Below, piece by piece: positions 17,466 through 26,186 of a DNA stretch of 64,000 nucleotides. The notes beneath the pieces were generated by a model. That model made no database searches. It was not told where the DNA came from and saw only the letters and a program-made list of their open reading frames with translations. Source of the DNA: Actinoplanes sp. NBC_00393 (GTDB taxonomy: Bacteria; Actinomycetota; Actinomycetes; Mycobacteriales; Micromonosporaceae). Within the stretch, counting starts at the first letter, position 1. Each line of letters opens with the position of its first letter. The stretch is taken from positions 4,802,501 through 4,866,500 of the forward strand of contig NZ_CP107942.1 in assembly GCF_036053395.1 (NCBI RefSeq), read 5' to 3'. The position numbers and the translations under genes were made by a program.

Positions 17466-18941
17466 ATGATCCTGACCGAGTGCACCGCATGCGCCGACGA
17501 GCGCGCGGCCGGGGCGGCGTTCTGCGAGGTGTGCGGGCGGGAGCTGGGCGAGGGCGAACTGGCGGTCACGCTTCCGGCGTCGCCGGGCGCGGCGCCGGGT
17601 GACGCCGCCGATGCGGACGCCACGACCGAGCTGCCGGCCTCCACCAGCACGGCGGCCTCCGACAGCGCGGCCGGCAGCGGCGCGGCGGTGGAACGGTCGG
17701 CGAAGGACTGGATGGATTGTCCGCACTGCCAGGCCGAACGGGCCGTCGGCGCGGACGGATACTGCGAGGAGTGCGGCATGCTGGCCGGCCGGCCCCGTGA
17801 TCACCTGGAGGCCGACGGCGGCGCCGTGGCGGCCGCGGTGAGTGACCGCGGGCGGCGGCATCACCGCAACGAGGACGCGATGTGGCTGGCCGTCGGCGCG
17901 GCCGCCGCGGACGTGGTGGTCTGCGACGGGGTGTCCGCGTCCTTCGACCCGGACGCCGCCTCGGACATCGCGGCCCGCACGGCGGGCGAGTTGCTTGCAG
18001 CGGCGCAGCACCCGGTGACCGGCGACGGGAACGGCGAAGTCACCACGGACCTCAGCGCCGTCGCCGACGAACTGGCGGCCGCCGAGACCACCGTGGTGGC
18101 CGACCCGGACAAGACGACCGTGGTCACCGATCCGGACGAGACGACCGTGGTCACCGATCCGGACAAGACGACCGTGGTCAGCGCCGATCCGGACCGGACC
18201 GCTGTGCTGCCGGAAACCGGCTCCGGCTCCGGGGACGAGACGGTCGAGCTGACGACTGCCGCCGCGGACGACGACGAGACGCCGGACGGCCCGGCACCGG
18301 CGGAATCGGGAAGCGGTGCTCCGGGCGTACCCCGAAATGGCCTGATCGAAGAACCGACCCCGGCCATCGCCATCGCCGGGGTGGTCGCGGCAGCGATCGC
18401 CGGCGCCGCAGCGGCCGTCGCCTCGCTCGCGCACACCGGCGATCCGCGCCGCGCCACGTCGAACCCCGCCTGCACCATCGTGGCCGCCGCCGTCCGCGGA
18501 CCGCACGTCGGCTTCGGCTGGGTGGGCGACAGCCGCGCCTACTGGCTGACCGCCGAGGGACCGGCCGAGCAGCTCACCGAGGACGACTCCTGGGCCCGGC
18601 ACGTGATCGCGATGGGCGTCGACCCGAAGGTCGCCATGAACGACCCGAAAGCGCACGCGATCACCGCCTGGCTCGGCGCGGACTTCGGCCCGGTGACGCC
18701 GCGGGTCGGCGCTTTCACCGTCACCGAACCGGGCTGGCTGGTGCTCTGCAGTGACGGCCTGTGGAACTACCTGCCCGACCCGGCGGCCTTCGCCGACGTG
18801 GTCCGGGCCGCCCTGAACGCCTCGAGTGGAACGTCGCCGTTGCTGACGGCCGCCCGGGCGCTGGTCACCTACGCGAACGAAGCCGGAGGCGCCGACAACA
18901 TCACGGTCGCGCTGGTACCGGTCCGCCCCGCCGACGAGTAA
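17466..18941 (+). CDS. PP2C-family serine/threonine phosphatase with zinc ribbons and a Thr-rich repeat insert
   Basis: A 491-residue protein; a GTG at 17442 overlapping the pknG stop is an alternative start, but GAGAGGCGGGA precedes ATG 17466. Two Cys4 knuckles lead (CTAC...CEVC and CPHC...CEEC, the second with DGYCEECG as in PknG). PP2C motifs follow: SDRGRRHHRNEDA, VVCDGVSAS, FGWVGDSRAYW, CSDGLWNYL and ADNITVAL. Metal-binding Asp residues are present, so it is probably active. An insert of about 130 residues splits the domain and holds tandem ETTVV repeats. It likely reverses PknG phosphorylation. Confidence 0.9.
   Translation: MILTECTACADERAAGAAFCEVCGRELGEGELAVTLPASPGAAPGDAADADATTELPASTSTAASDSAAGSGAAVERSAKDWMDCPHCQAERAVGADGYCEECGMLAGRPRDHLEADGGAVAAAVSDRGRRHHRNEDAMWLAVGAAAADVVVCDGVSASFDPDAASDIAARTAGELLAAAQHPVTGDGNGEVTTDLSAVADELAAAETTVVADPDKTTVVTDPDETTVVTDPDKTTVVSADPDRTAVLPETGSGSGDETVELTTAAADDDETPDGPAPAESGSGAPGVPRNGLIEEPTPAIAIAGVVAAAIAGAAAAVASLAHTGDPRRATSNPACTIVAAAVRGPHVGFGWVGDSRAYWLTAEGPAEQLTEDDSWARHVIAMGVDPKVAMNDPKAHAITAWLGADFGPVTPRVGAFTVTEPGWLVLCSDGLWNYLPDPAAFADVVRAALNASSGTSPLLTAARALVTYANEAGGADNITVALVPVRPADE
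18084..18194 (+). repeat. Four 27-bp repeats encoding [E/K]TTVV-x-DPD inside the phosphatase
   Basis: Units begin at 18084, 18111, 18138 and 18165. Each encodes nine residues, E/K-TTVV-T-DPD, the last with one extra residue; a partial RTAV unit follows. In protein terms this is about residues 207-243, an acidic and Thr-rich linker. Confidence 0.9.
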
Positions 18942-18950
18942 GGAGTCCGT

Positions 18951-20216
18951 GTGTCCTACACCGCCGAGGCTTTCCAGAACGAGTACCTCGCGCTGGGCGC
19001 CAGCGAGGTCAACGCGATCGTGACCGTCACGTCGACCGGCGCCGCGGGTGGCCGCCGCACCTCCGGCGCGACCGAGATCATCATCGTGGACGCCTCCGGG
19101 TCGATGCAGGCCGAGGGCCGGATCGGCGCTGCCCGGCAGGCCGCCAAGGCCGCCGTGGAGTGCATCGACGACGGCGTGCACTTCGCGATCATCGCCGGGG
19201 TGAGCACCGCGCAGCAGCTCTACCCGGACCCGGGGCAGCTCGCCGTGGCATCCCCGCAGACCCGGGCGGACGCGTCCCGGGCGATCGACCGGCTGCAGCC
19301 CGGCGGCGGCACCGCGATGGGCGCCTGGCTGCTGCTCGCCGCGCAGCTGTTCGCGCTGCGGCCGGGCGACATCGCGCACGCCATCCTGCTCACCGACGGT
19401 GACAACGGCGAGCGGTACGGCTACCTGGAGAGCGTCCTGGAGACGATCACCGGCAAGTTCACCTGTGACTGCCGGGGTGTCGGCACCAACTGGAAGGTCG
19501 CCGAGCTGCGGAAGATCGCCACGGCGTTGCTGGGCACCGTCGACATCGTGGCCAAGCCGCTGGACCTGACCGCGGCGTTCGAGCAGATGATGACCGCCGC
19601 GATGGGCAAGACCAGCGCCGACGTGCAGCTGAAGGTCTGGACCCCGGTCAACAGCACGGTCCGGTTCGTCAAGCAGGTCGAACCGCAGGTGGTGGACCTG
19701 ACCGGCAAGCGGGTCGCGGACGGGGCGAGGGCCGGCCGCTACCCGCTCGGCGCCTGGGGTCAGGAGAGCCGCGACTACCACATCTGTGTGGACGTCACCC
19801 CGGGCTCGTCCGGCGACGAGATGCTGGCCGCGCGGGTGTCGGTGGTGGAGGGTGACACCGTGCACGCGCAGTCCCTGGTCCGGGCGGTGTGGACCGACGA
19901 CACCGCGCTGTCCACCCGGATCAACCGGCAGGTCGCGCACTACACCGGGCAGGCGGAGCTGGCCGAGGTGATCCAGGCCGGGCTGGCGGCGCGGGAGGCC
20001 GGCGACGACCGGACCGCGACGCTGAAGTTCGGCCGGGCCGCGCAGATCGCCCATGACAGCGGCAACGCGGCCACCGAGGAGCTGCTCGCCAAGGTGGTCG
20101 AGATCGAGGACGCGGCGACCGGCACGGTCCGGATGCGGCGCAAGGTCAGCGCGGAGGACGAGATGGCCCTGGACACCCGGTCGACCAAGACGGTGCGGGT
20201 GGGGCGGGCGCAGTGA
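18951..20216 (+). CDS. VWA-domain protein of the PknG operon
   Basis: A 421-residue protein starting at GTG 18951 after AAGGAG. The von Willebrand factor A domain has a full metal-ion-dependent adhesion site: DASGS at residues 47-51, Thr in GGGTAMG and Asp in LLTDGDNGE. A beta-rich region and a helical tail follow, ending in STKTVRVGRAQ. It has no signal peptide, so it probably acts in the cytoplasm as a ligand-binding or assembly partner of the kinase, phosphatase and FHA proteins. It overlaps the next gene as GTGA. Confidence 0.9.
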   Translation: MSYTAEAFQNEYLALGASEVNAIVTVTSTGAAGGRRTSGATEIIIVDASGSMQAEGRIGAARQAAKAAVECIDDGVHFAIIAGVSTAQQLYPDPGQLAVASPQTRADASRAIDRLQPGGGTAMGAWLLLAAQLFALRPGDIAHAILLTDGDNGERYGYLESVLETITGKFTCDCRGVGTNWKVAELRKIATALLGTVDIVAKPLDLTAAFEQMMTAAMGKTSADVQLKVWTPVNSTVRFVKQVEPQVVDLTGKRVADGARAGRYPLGAWGQESRDYHICVDVTPGSSGDEMLAARVSVVEGDTVHAQSLVRAVWTDDTALSTRINRQVAHYTGQAELAEVIQAGLAAREAGDDRTATLKFGRAAQIAHDSGNAATEELLAKVVEIEDAATGTVRMRRKVSAEDEMALDTRSTKTVRVGRAQ

Positions 20217-20863
20217 GCGCGTACGTCTGCCCGAAGGGCCACACCTCGACGGAGAGCGACTTCTGCGACACGTGCGGGGCGCGGATCTCCTCTTTTTCTT
20301 CGCCGGAGCCCGCCCCGGTGGAGAAGAGTGGGCCGGCCTGCCCGCACTGTGGCGCGCCCCGCAGCGGCAGCGCCCGGTTCTGCGAGGACTGCGGCTTCGA
20401 CCACCACACCGGCCAGATCCCGCAGCTCACCGTTCCTCTGCCGGGGCCGCCACCGGGCGACTGGACGGCGACGGTGTTCGCCGACCGCGCCTACTTCGAG
20501 CTGAACGATGCCGACGGGGTCGAGTTCCCGGCAGACCCGCCGACGCGCACGATCGTCCTGCCGCCGCCGCAGGTGCGGATCGGCCGCAAGAGCTCGTCGA
20601 AGGGCACGGTGCCGGAACTCGACCTGTCCGCTCCCCCGGCCGATCCGGGGGTGTCGCACAACCACGCCCTGCTCACGCTGAACATCGACGGGGCATGGCT
20701 GGTCTCCGACCTGGGTTCGACGAACGGGACTTACATCAACGACGAGGACCGGCCGCTGGGTGCCGGCCAGTCCCGTACGTTGAAGGATGGTGATCAGGTG
20801 CACGTCGGCGTCTGGACCACCATCACCCTCCACGCGCCGCCGGGTCAGCCGACCCAGGCGTAG
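20213..20863 (+). CDS. Zinc-ribbon FHA-domain phosphothreonine-binding protein
   Basis: A 216-residue protein. Two N-terminal Cys knuckles (CPKGH...CDTC and CPHC...CEDC) precede a flexible linker and a C-terminal FHA domain with the conserved IGRKSS, PGVSHNHA and LGSTNGTYIN motifs that bind phosphothreonine. It ends the operon and is the likely reader of PknG phosphorylation. Unlike GarA/OdhI it carries no obvious ETTSV motif at its own N-terminus; a similar motif lies in the phosphatase instead. It starts at GTG within the VWA stop and overlaps the convergent snapalysin gene by 19 bp. Confidence 0.92.
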   Translation: MSAYVCPKGHTSTESDFCDTCGARISSFSSPEPAPVEKSGPACPHCGAPRSGSARFCEDCGFDHHTGQIPQLTVPLPGPPPGDWTATVFADRAYFELNDADGVEFPADPPTRTIVLPPPQVRIGRKSSSKGTVPELDLSAPPADPGVSHNHALLTLNIDGAWLVSDLGSTNGTYINDEDRPLGAGQSRTLKDGDQVHVGVWTTITLHAPPGQPTQA

Positions 20864-21375
20864 GTCTGCGGCGCGACCGTGACCGTGGTGGCGAAGTTCG
20901 CGTTCACGGTCGCCGCCTCACGGCTGCTCGGGTTCGGGTTCCGGCAGCTCACCGGCGCGCTGCTGCCGGACATCAGGTCGGTGCAGAGGCCGGTGCGCCG
21001 GTCCGGCAGCCCGAGCAGGTGGCCGAACTCGTGCGCGGCGATCCGCGGCTGGTAGTAGCCCTGGTTGACGGCGGTCCGGCCCATCCACCAGCGGCCGTTG
21101 CCGAGCGAGGTGGTCTGCGCGCGGGGCCAGCCGTTGTCGGCGTACACCCGGATGTTCGGGGTCCGCCCGGCCGGGACCGGCTCGAGCCGGACGTTGGTGA
21201 CCCGGCTGTTCCAGATCTGGGCGCCCTGGTGCACGACCGAGACGAATTCCTGGGCCTGGCTGGCGTCGTAGTAGAGGATGCGGGGCGCCGCGGCGGCCGG
21301 GGTGGCGCTGATCACCTGGACGCCGGCGAGGGCCGCGACGGCACAGAGGGCGGCCAGGACTCTACGCAGAATCAT
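20845..21375 (-). CDS. Snapalysin-family secreted metalloprotease
   Basis: A 176-residue small neutral protease of peptidase family M7. It has a signal peptide (RR, hydrophobic core, ATPAAAA cleavage region near residue 30) and the zinc motif HEFGHLLGLPD, with H115, E116, H119 and D125. The Asp as third zinc ligand is diagnostic of snapalysin. It is expected to be exported and to degrade milk-type proteins. A strong AAGGAGAAGGA ribosome site precedes the ATG. It is divergent from an HTH regulator, which may control it. Confidence 0.92.
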   Translation of the reverse strand: MILRRVLAALCAVAALAGVQVISATPAAAAPRILYYDASQAQEFVSVVHQGAQIWNSRVTNVRLEPVPAGRTPNIRVYADNGWPRAQTTSLGNGRWWMGRTAVNQGYYQPRIAAHEFGHLLGLPDRRTGLCTDLMSGSSAPVSCRNPNPSSREAATVNANFATTVTVAPQTYAWVG

Positions 21376-21514
21376 CGATCCTTCTCCTTGGGGGAAGACG
21401 GGGAACCTGCACCAGACCCTAGGAAATGCAATGATCCTTATCGATGGTTAAGGCCATACCGTTTGCCGCCTCCATCGCGGGTGATGGCCGCCGTCGATGT
21501 GCTTTCATGGCGCG

Positions 21515-23749
21515 GTGATCACCGGATTCGGGTCCCGCGTCCGGGCGCTGCGGCAGGCCGCCGGGCTGACCCTGGAACAGCTCGCCGAGGCCTCGGGCGT
21601 CAGCGACCGGGCGATCAGCGACATGGAACGCGGGCACAGCCGGGCGCCTGAGACGCGTACGCTCACCGCCCTCGCCGCCGCCCTCGGCCTGGACCCGGAG
21701 CAGGCCGCCGACCTGGAGCGGCTGGCCGCCGAACACCGCGCCCGCGGCTCGGCCGGCCGTCCCCGCCTGTGCGACCTGCCCCGCCCGGTCAACGACTTCG
21801 TGGGCCGCTCGGACGAGATCGACGTGGCGATGCGCCACGCGGCGGGCGGGACCGGGCCGGCGCCGGTGATCGTCGTGCACGGCCAGGCCGGGCTGGGCAA
21901 GACCGCGTTCGCCGTACACCTGGCCGGCCGCCTGCCGGACCGGTTTCCCGACGGCCGGTTCTACCTGGATCTGCGCGGCACCGACGCCGAACCGCTGGAC
22001 ACCGGCGAGGCCCTGGTCCGCCTGCTGCGGGCCCTGGAGGTGAGCCCGCGCCGGATCGCCGAGTCGAACGAGGAACGCTCCAGCCAGCTACGAGCGGTGC
22101 TGCGCGACCGGCGCTGCCTGCTGGTGCTCGACAATGCGGGCAGCGAGGCCCAGCTGCGCCCGCTGCTGCCCGCGGACGGCCCCGGAGTCACGATCGTGAC
22201 GAGCCGGCGCGTGCTGGGCGGCCTGGAGGGCGTGCTGCGCATCGGGCTGGAACCGCTGAGCGCGGACGAGTCGGCCACGCTGCTGCGATCGATCGCGGTG
22301 CAGGCAGCCGACCCGGTCGCGGCCGGCGAGGTCGGCGCGGTGTCCCGGCTCTGCGGGCACCTGCCGCTCGCCCTGCGGATCGCCGGGACCCGGCTGGCCA
22401 CCCGCCCGGCCTGGACGGTCGCCCACCTGCTGACCCGGCTGGCCGACGCCGACCGCAGGCTCGCCGCCCTCACCGTCGGCGACACCGGGGTGGCCGCCGC
22501 CTTCGCGCTGTCCCACGCGCAACTCGCCGAACCGGCCCGCGCCCTGTTCCGGCGGCTGGCGCACGTGCCCGGCGTCTCGTTCTCCGCGGAGATCGCGGCG
22601 GTGCTCGCCGAGATCGACCCGGCGGACGCCGGCGCCGGCCTGGATGACCTGGTCGAGCTGGGACTGCTGGAGCCGGAGGGCGCCGACCGCTACCGGTTCC
22701 ACGACCTGATCCGGCTGTTCGCCGCCGAACGCCTGCGGATCGAGGAGCCGGCCGGCACCCGTACCGTGACGGCCCGCCGGTTGAGCGTCTGGCTGCTGGA
22801 GACGGCGATCGTGGCCGGCCGGTGGTTCGAACCCGGATACGGCGCGCCGCAGGGCTGGACCGGGCTGGTGCCGCTGGCCACCGCGGACGAGGCGGAGGCC
22901 TGGCTGCGCGCCGAGACGGACAACTGGCTCGGCGCCCTGCGCTCCGCGACCGACGACCAGCTCGTCGTCGACGTCGCCGAAGCCATGCACTGGTTCTCCG
23001 ACAAGCTGGTCTTCTGGTCCGGCTGGTACGAGGTGTACGGCCTGTCCCGGGCCGCCGCGGCCCGGCTGCCCGACCGCGGTCAGGAGGTCACCCACCTCAA
23101 CTACCTCGCGTGGGCGGCCACGCACGGCGCTCGCCGGCCCGAGGAGGGCGCCGAGATCGCCATGAGCGCGTACCGGCTCGCCGTCGAGATCGGCGACCGC
23201 AAGGAACAGGCGTGGGCGCTCACCTACGCCGGGACGTCCTGGCGGTTCGCGGAACGCTACGAGCAGGCGCTCGACGCCTATCTGCGGGCGCAGAGCCTGT
23301 CCGACGAGATCGGCGACCACAACCACTACGTGCAGCACTTCCAGGGCATCGGGCTGCTGCTGGCGAGCATGGGACGCCGGGAGGAGGCGCTGGCGATGTA
23401 CCGGCGGACACTGGTGGAGCTGGACCGGCGGCCGGTCGACCGGAGTCCCGCGATGTCGGCCCGTACCGGTGCGCACACCTTCGCCGCGGAGGTCCTGGCC
23501 GACCTGGGGCGCTGGCCGGAGGCGTACCGGGAGGCCCAGCTGGCGCTCCCGCTCGCCCGAGAGTTCACCGACACCAGCATGCTGGGCCAGGTGCACCTGA
23601 CCCTGGGCCGTGCCCGGGCCGCCCTGGGCGACCCCGCCGAGGCCCGCACCGACCTGGAACAGGCACTTCACCTGCTCGAGGACGGAGTCTTCGCCAAGGG
23701 CGTCGCGCTGGCCCGCCGGGAGCTGGCCGCACTCGGCAGTTCTGCGTAA
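21515..23749 (+). CDS. HTH / NB-ARC-like ATPase / TPR transcriptional regulator
   Basis: About 744 residues from GTG 21515; ATG 21497 is an alternative and neither has a strong ribosome site. An N-terminal XRE-type HTH (LTLEQLAEASGVSDRAISDME) is followed by a STAND/NB-ARC ATPase with P-loop GQAGLGKTAFA, Walker B LLVLDN and a SR motif (TIVTSRR), then a TPR-rich C-terminus. This is the AfsR-like layout with an XRE domain replacing the SARP domain. It is probably a ligand- or ATP-switched regulator of nearby genes. The target is unknown; the divergent protease is the nearest candidate. Confidence 0.88.
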   Translation: MITGFGSRVRALRQAAGLTLEQLAEASGVSDRAISDMERGHSRAPETRTLTALAAALGLDPEQAADLERLAAEHRARGSAGRPRLCDLPRPVNDFVGRSDEIDVAMRHAAGGTGPAPVIVVHGQAGLGKTAFAVHLAGRLPDRFPDGRFYLDLRGTDAEPLDTGEALVRLLRALEVSPRRIAESNEERSSQLRAVLRDRRCLLVLDNAGSEAQLRPLLPADGPGVTIVTSRRVLGGLEGVLRIGLEPLSADESATLLRSIAVQAADPVAAGEVGAVSRLCGHLPLALRIAGTRLATRPAWTVAHLLTRLADADRRLAALTVGDTGVAAAFALSHAQLAEPARALFRRLAHVPGVSFSAEIAAVLAEIDPADAGAGLDDLVELGLLEPEGADRYRFHDLIRLFAAERLRIEEPAGTRTVTARRLSVWLLETAIVAGRWFEPGYGAPQGWTGLVPLATADEAEAWLRAETDNWLGALRSATDDQLVVDVAEAMHWFSDKLVFWSGWYEVYGLSRAAAARLPDRGQEVTHLNYLAWAATHGARRPEEGAEIAMSAYRLAVEIGDRKEQAWALTYAGTSWRFAERYEQALDAYLRAQSLSDEIGDHNHYVQHFQGIGLLLASMGRREEALAMYRRTLVELDRRPVDRSPAMSARTGAHTFAAEVLADLGRWPEAYREAQLALPLAREFTDTSMLGQVHLTLGRARAALGDPAEARTDLEQALHLLEDGVFAKGVALARRELAALGSSA

Positions 23750-23794
23750 TTTCCTGCGTGGTCCGGGCCCGCCCGCGTTGCTTGGATGATCTTC

Positions 23795-24628
23795 ATGAGT
23801 TACATCAAGACCCCTGACGGCACCGACATCTTCTACAAGGACTGGGGCACCGGCCGACCGGTCGTGCTCAGCCACGGGTGGCCGCTCAACTCCGACAGCT
23901 GGGAGTCGCAGCAGCTGTTCCTGGCCTCCCACGGCTACCGGGTCATCGCGCACGACCGGCGCGGGCACGGCCGGTCCACCCAAACCTGGCACGGCAACGA
24001 GATGGACACGTACGCCGCCGACCTGGCCTTCCTGATCGACAGCCTGGACCTGCGGGACGCCACGCTGATCGGGTTCTCCACCGGTGGCGGCGAGATCAGC
24101 CGCTACATCGGCAACTACGGCACCGCGCGCGTCGCTCAGGCCGTGCTGGTCTCCGCCGTACCGCCGCTGATGCTGCAGACCGACGACAACCCGGGCGGCC
24201 TGCCGCTGTCCGTGTTCGACGGCATCCGTGAGGGCTCGCTGAAGGACCGCTCCCAGCTGTACCGGGACTTCGCCGACGGCCCGTTCTTCGGCAACAACCG
24301 GCCCGGCGCGAACGTCTCGCAGGGCATGCGGGACGCGTTCTGGCTGCAGGGCATGGCCGCCGGGCACCGCAACACGTACGAATGCATCGCCGCCTTCTCG
24401 GCCACCGACTTCCGCGACGACCTCGCGAAGTTCGACATCCCGACCCTGGTCGTGCACGGCGACGATGACCAGGTCGTGCCGTTCGAGGTCGGCGGCAAGG
24501 CGTCCGCCGCGCTGGTCAAGGGCGCCGAGCTGATCGTCTACCCGGGTGCGCCGCACGGCATCACCGACACCCACAAGGATCAGCTCAACAGCGACCTGCT
24601 GGCGTTCCTGAACAGCTACGCCGCGTGA
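23795..24628 (+). CDS. Alpha/beta hydrolase, non-haem chloroperoxidase-like
   Basis: A 277-residue alpha/beta hydrolase. The nucleophile S95 is in GFSTGGGE, with D225 in HGDDDQVVP and H254 in PHGITDTH completing the triad. This is the bacterial cofactor-free haloperoxidase/esterase group (about 275 residues). An in-frame ATG at 23786 is an alternative start; [10 protein letters not shown] is the usual family N-terminus. It is monocistronic, followed at once by a strong hairpin. The physiological substrate is probably an ester, not halide. Confidence 0.9.
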   Translation: MSYIKTPDGTDIFYKDWGTGRPVVLSHGWPLNSDSWESQQLFLASHGYRVIAHDRRGHGRSTQTWHGNEMDTYAADLAFLIDSLDLRDATLIGFSTGGGEISRYIGNYGTARVAQAVLVSAVPPLMLQTDDNPGGLPLSVFDGIREGSLKDRSQLYRDFADGPFFGNNRPGANVSQGMRDAFWLQGMAAGHRNTYECIAAFSATDFRDDLAKFDIPTLVVHGDDDQVVPFEVGGKASAALVKGAELIVYPGAPHGITDTHKDQLNSDLLAFLNSYAA

Positions 24629-24632
24629 GAGA

Positions 24633-24664
24633 AACCCCGGGGCGTCGGGGGGCGCCCCGGGGTT
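24633..24664 (+). terminator. Hairpin terminator after the hydrolase
   Basis: Arms AACCCCGGGGCG (24633-24644) and CGCCCCGGGGTT (24653-24664) are perfectly complementary over 12 bp. The right arm abuts TTACACT, a plausible -10 for the following MFS leader. Confidence 0.8.
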
Positions 24665-24706
24665 ACACTCGCCGCACCTTCGAGCCCTTCGACGCAGGGA
24701 GTGCAC

Positions 24707-24766
24707 ATGCGCCTCGACATGGACATGGTCTCCGCTTCGCGGCGGCGGGAGCACAGCGCGTACTGA
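24707..24766 (+). CDS. 19-codon upstream ORF in the MFS gene leader
   Basis: The short ORF MRLDMDMVSASRRREHSAY has a good ribosome site (AGGGA, 7 nt before the ATG). It lies in a roughly 150-nt leader whose probable -10 is TACACT near 24665. Its 3' half can pair with sequence after its stop (see the attenuator entry). Leader peptides of this kind control efflux genes by ribosome stalling in other actinomycetes; the role here is inferred. Confidence 0.5.
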   Translation: MRLDMDMVSASRRREHSAY

Positions 24767-24825
24767 TGCTTCTCGCCGCGGAGCGGTCCACGACGACCGT
24801 TTCCGTTCCTGGCTCGAGGAGCTCT
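24732..24825 (+). promoter_or_regulatory. Probable attenuator structure in the MFS leader
   Basis: Bases 24732-24744 (CCGCTTCGCGGCG), inside the upstream ORF, pair with 24774-24786 (CGCCGCGGAGCGG) over 13 positions with one G-U pair. Nearer the MFS gene, a GGCTC-GAG-GAGCT mini-hairpin occludes the GAGGAG ribosome site and is followed by CTTTT. A ribosome stalled on the ORF would open the first stem. Confidence 0.45.
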
Positions 24826-24826
24826 T

Positions 24827-26068
24827 TTGCGTACCCTTCTCGGCCCGCGCCTCGGCGTGGGCTTCAACCGTCTGTGGACCGCGTCGGCGGTCTCCAACCT
24901 GGGCGACGGGGTCACCATGGTGGCCGGCCCGCTGCTGCTCGTCTCGGTCACCAGCAGCCCCGCCCTGATCGCCGGCGGCGCCATCGCCGGCCAACTCCCC
25001 TGGCTGCTGTTCGGCCTGATCAGCGGCGCCTACGTGGACCGCCTGGACCGCCGCCGCCTGATCATCGTGGTCAACCTGATCCGCGCGGTCGTGCTGACCG
25101 TCCTCACCGCCGCGATCGCCACCGGGCACGCCACGGTCCCACTGATCTACGCGGTGATCTTCGTCCTGGGCTGCGCCGAGACGGCCGCCGACACCGCCGC
25201 CGGCGCCCTGCTCCCGGCGGTGGTGGCCCCACAACACCTGGACCGGGCGAACGCCCGCCTCGGCGCCACCTTCACCGTGATCAACCAGTTCGCGGCGAAG
25301 CCGTTCGGCGCCTGGCTCTACGGCATAGCCGCAGCCGTACCGTTCGGCCTGGACGCGCTGACCTTCGTGATAGCCGCGGCCTTGGTGGCAACCCTGCCTT
25401 TGTCTAGGCCGGCAGTCACATCTGAAACGCCGGCACCCCGGCGCAGCCTGCGCGCCGAGATCAGCGAGGGCCTGCAATGGCTGTGGAGGCATCCCGTGTT
25501 GCGCGCCACGGCCGTAGCGATGGGCCTCAGCAACATCGTCTTCTGCGCCGCCTTCGCGATCTTCGTCCTCTATGCGCGCGACCGGCTCGGCCTCTCCGCC
25601 GTCGGCTACGGCTTCCTGCTGACCGCTTTCGCGGCGGGCGGCCTGATCGGCTCCCTGGTCGCCGTCCCGCTCACCAGACGGTTCGGCGCCACCGCGATCC
25701 TCCGCGCCGACCTGATCGTCGAATCCGCGGTCCACGCCACCCTGGCCTGGACCACCTCCCCATGGATCGCGGCCGGCGCACTGGTCCTGTTCAGCACCCA
25801 CGGCATGATGTGGGGCATCACCGTGGCCACCCTGCGGCAACGCGTCGTCCCACCCCACCTGCTGGGCCGGGTGGGCAGTGTCTACGCCCTACTGGAATCC
25901 GGCGGCGCCGCGGCCATCGGTTCGCTGATCGGCGGTCTGCTGGCCGGCGTCTGGGGCTTGACCACACCTTTCTGGCTGGCCTCCGCCGCCATGGCGGCGA
26001 TCGCCGTCGGAGCTTGGCGCCCGCTCCGGCACGCCACAACCCTGACAAACCACTCACGGTACGCGTAA
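24827..26068 (+). CDS. MFS efflux transporter (MFS_3 / EntS-like)
   Basis: A 413-residue transporter with about twelve membrane segments and the GAYVDRLDRRRLI loop motif between helices 2 and 3. It starts at TTG 24827, 8 nt after GAGGAG. It resembles the MFS_3 group, which includes siderophore exporters and macrolide- or drug-efflux proteins. The leader with an upstream ORF and competing hairpins suggests induction by an agent that stalls ribosomes, so I favour drug efflux. The C-terminal end is followed by a 63-bp tandem repeat array. Confidence 0.9.
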   Translation: MRTLLGPRLGVGFNRLWTASAVSNLGDGVTMVAGPLLLVSVTSSPALIAGGAIAGQLPWLLFGLISGAYVDRLDRRRLIIVVNLIRAVVLTVLTAAIATGHATVPLIYAVIFVLGCAETAADTAAGALLPAVVAPQHLDRANARLGATFTVINQFAAKPFGAWLYGIAAAVPFGLDALTFVIAAALVATLPLSRPAVTSETPAPRRSLRAEISEGLQWLWRHPVLRATAVAMGLSNIVFCAAFAIFVLYARDRLGLSAVGYGFLLTAFAAGGLIGSLVAVPLTRRFGATAILRADLIVESAVHATLAWTTSPWIAAGALVLFSTHGMMWGITVATLRQRVVPPHLLGRVGSVYALLESGGAAAIGSLIGGLLAGVWGLTTPFWLASAAMAAIAVGAWRPLRHATTLTNHSRYA

Positions 26069-26186
26069 CGCAGTCCCGCCGAATCGTCCCGTCCCCGCTC
26101 TACGACGCGGCCACGTGCCTGGTCCCGGCCCCCAAAGCGCCCGCCGGGCTCAAGCACGTGGCCGGCCTACCCCTTCACCCCATCCC

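Noticed and set aside
21430..21460. Possible CCTTA...TAAGG operator between snapalysin and the HTH regulator
   Set aside because: The arms are 5 bp and no second copy is visible; insufficient to call a regulatory site.
22824..22834. GGTTCGAACCC, a tRNA T-loop-like string
   Set aside because: It lies inside the coding frame of the HTH/NB-ARC gene and no acceptor stem or cloverleaf can be formed around it.
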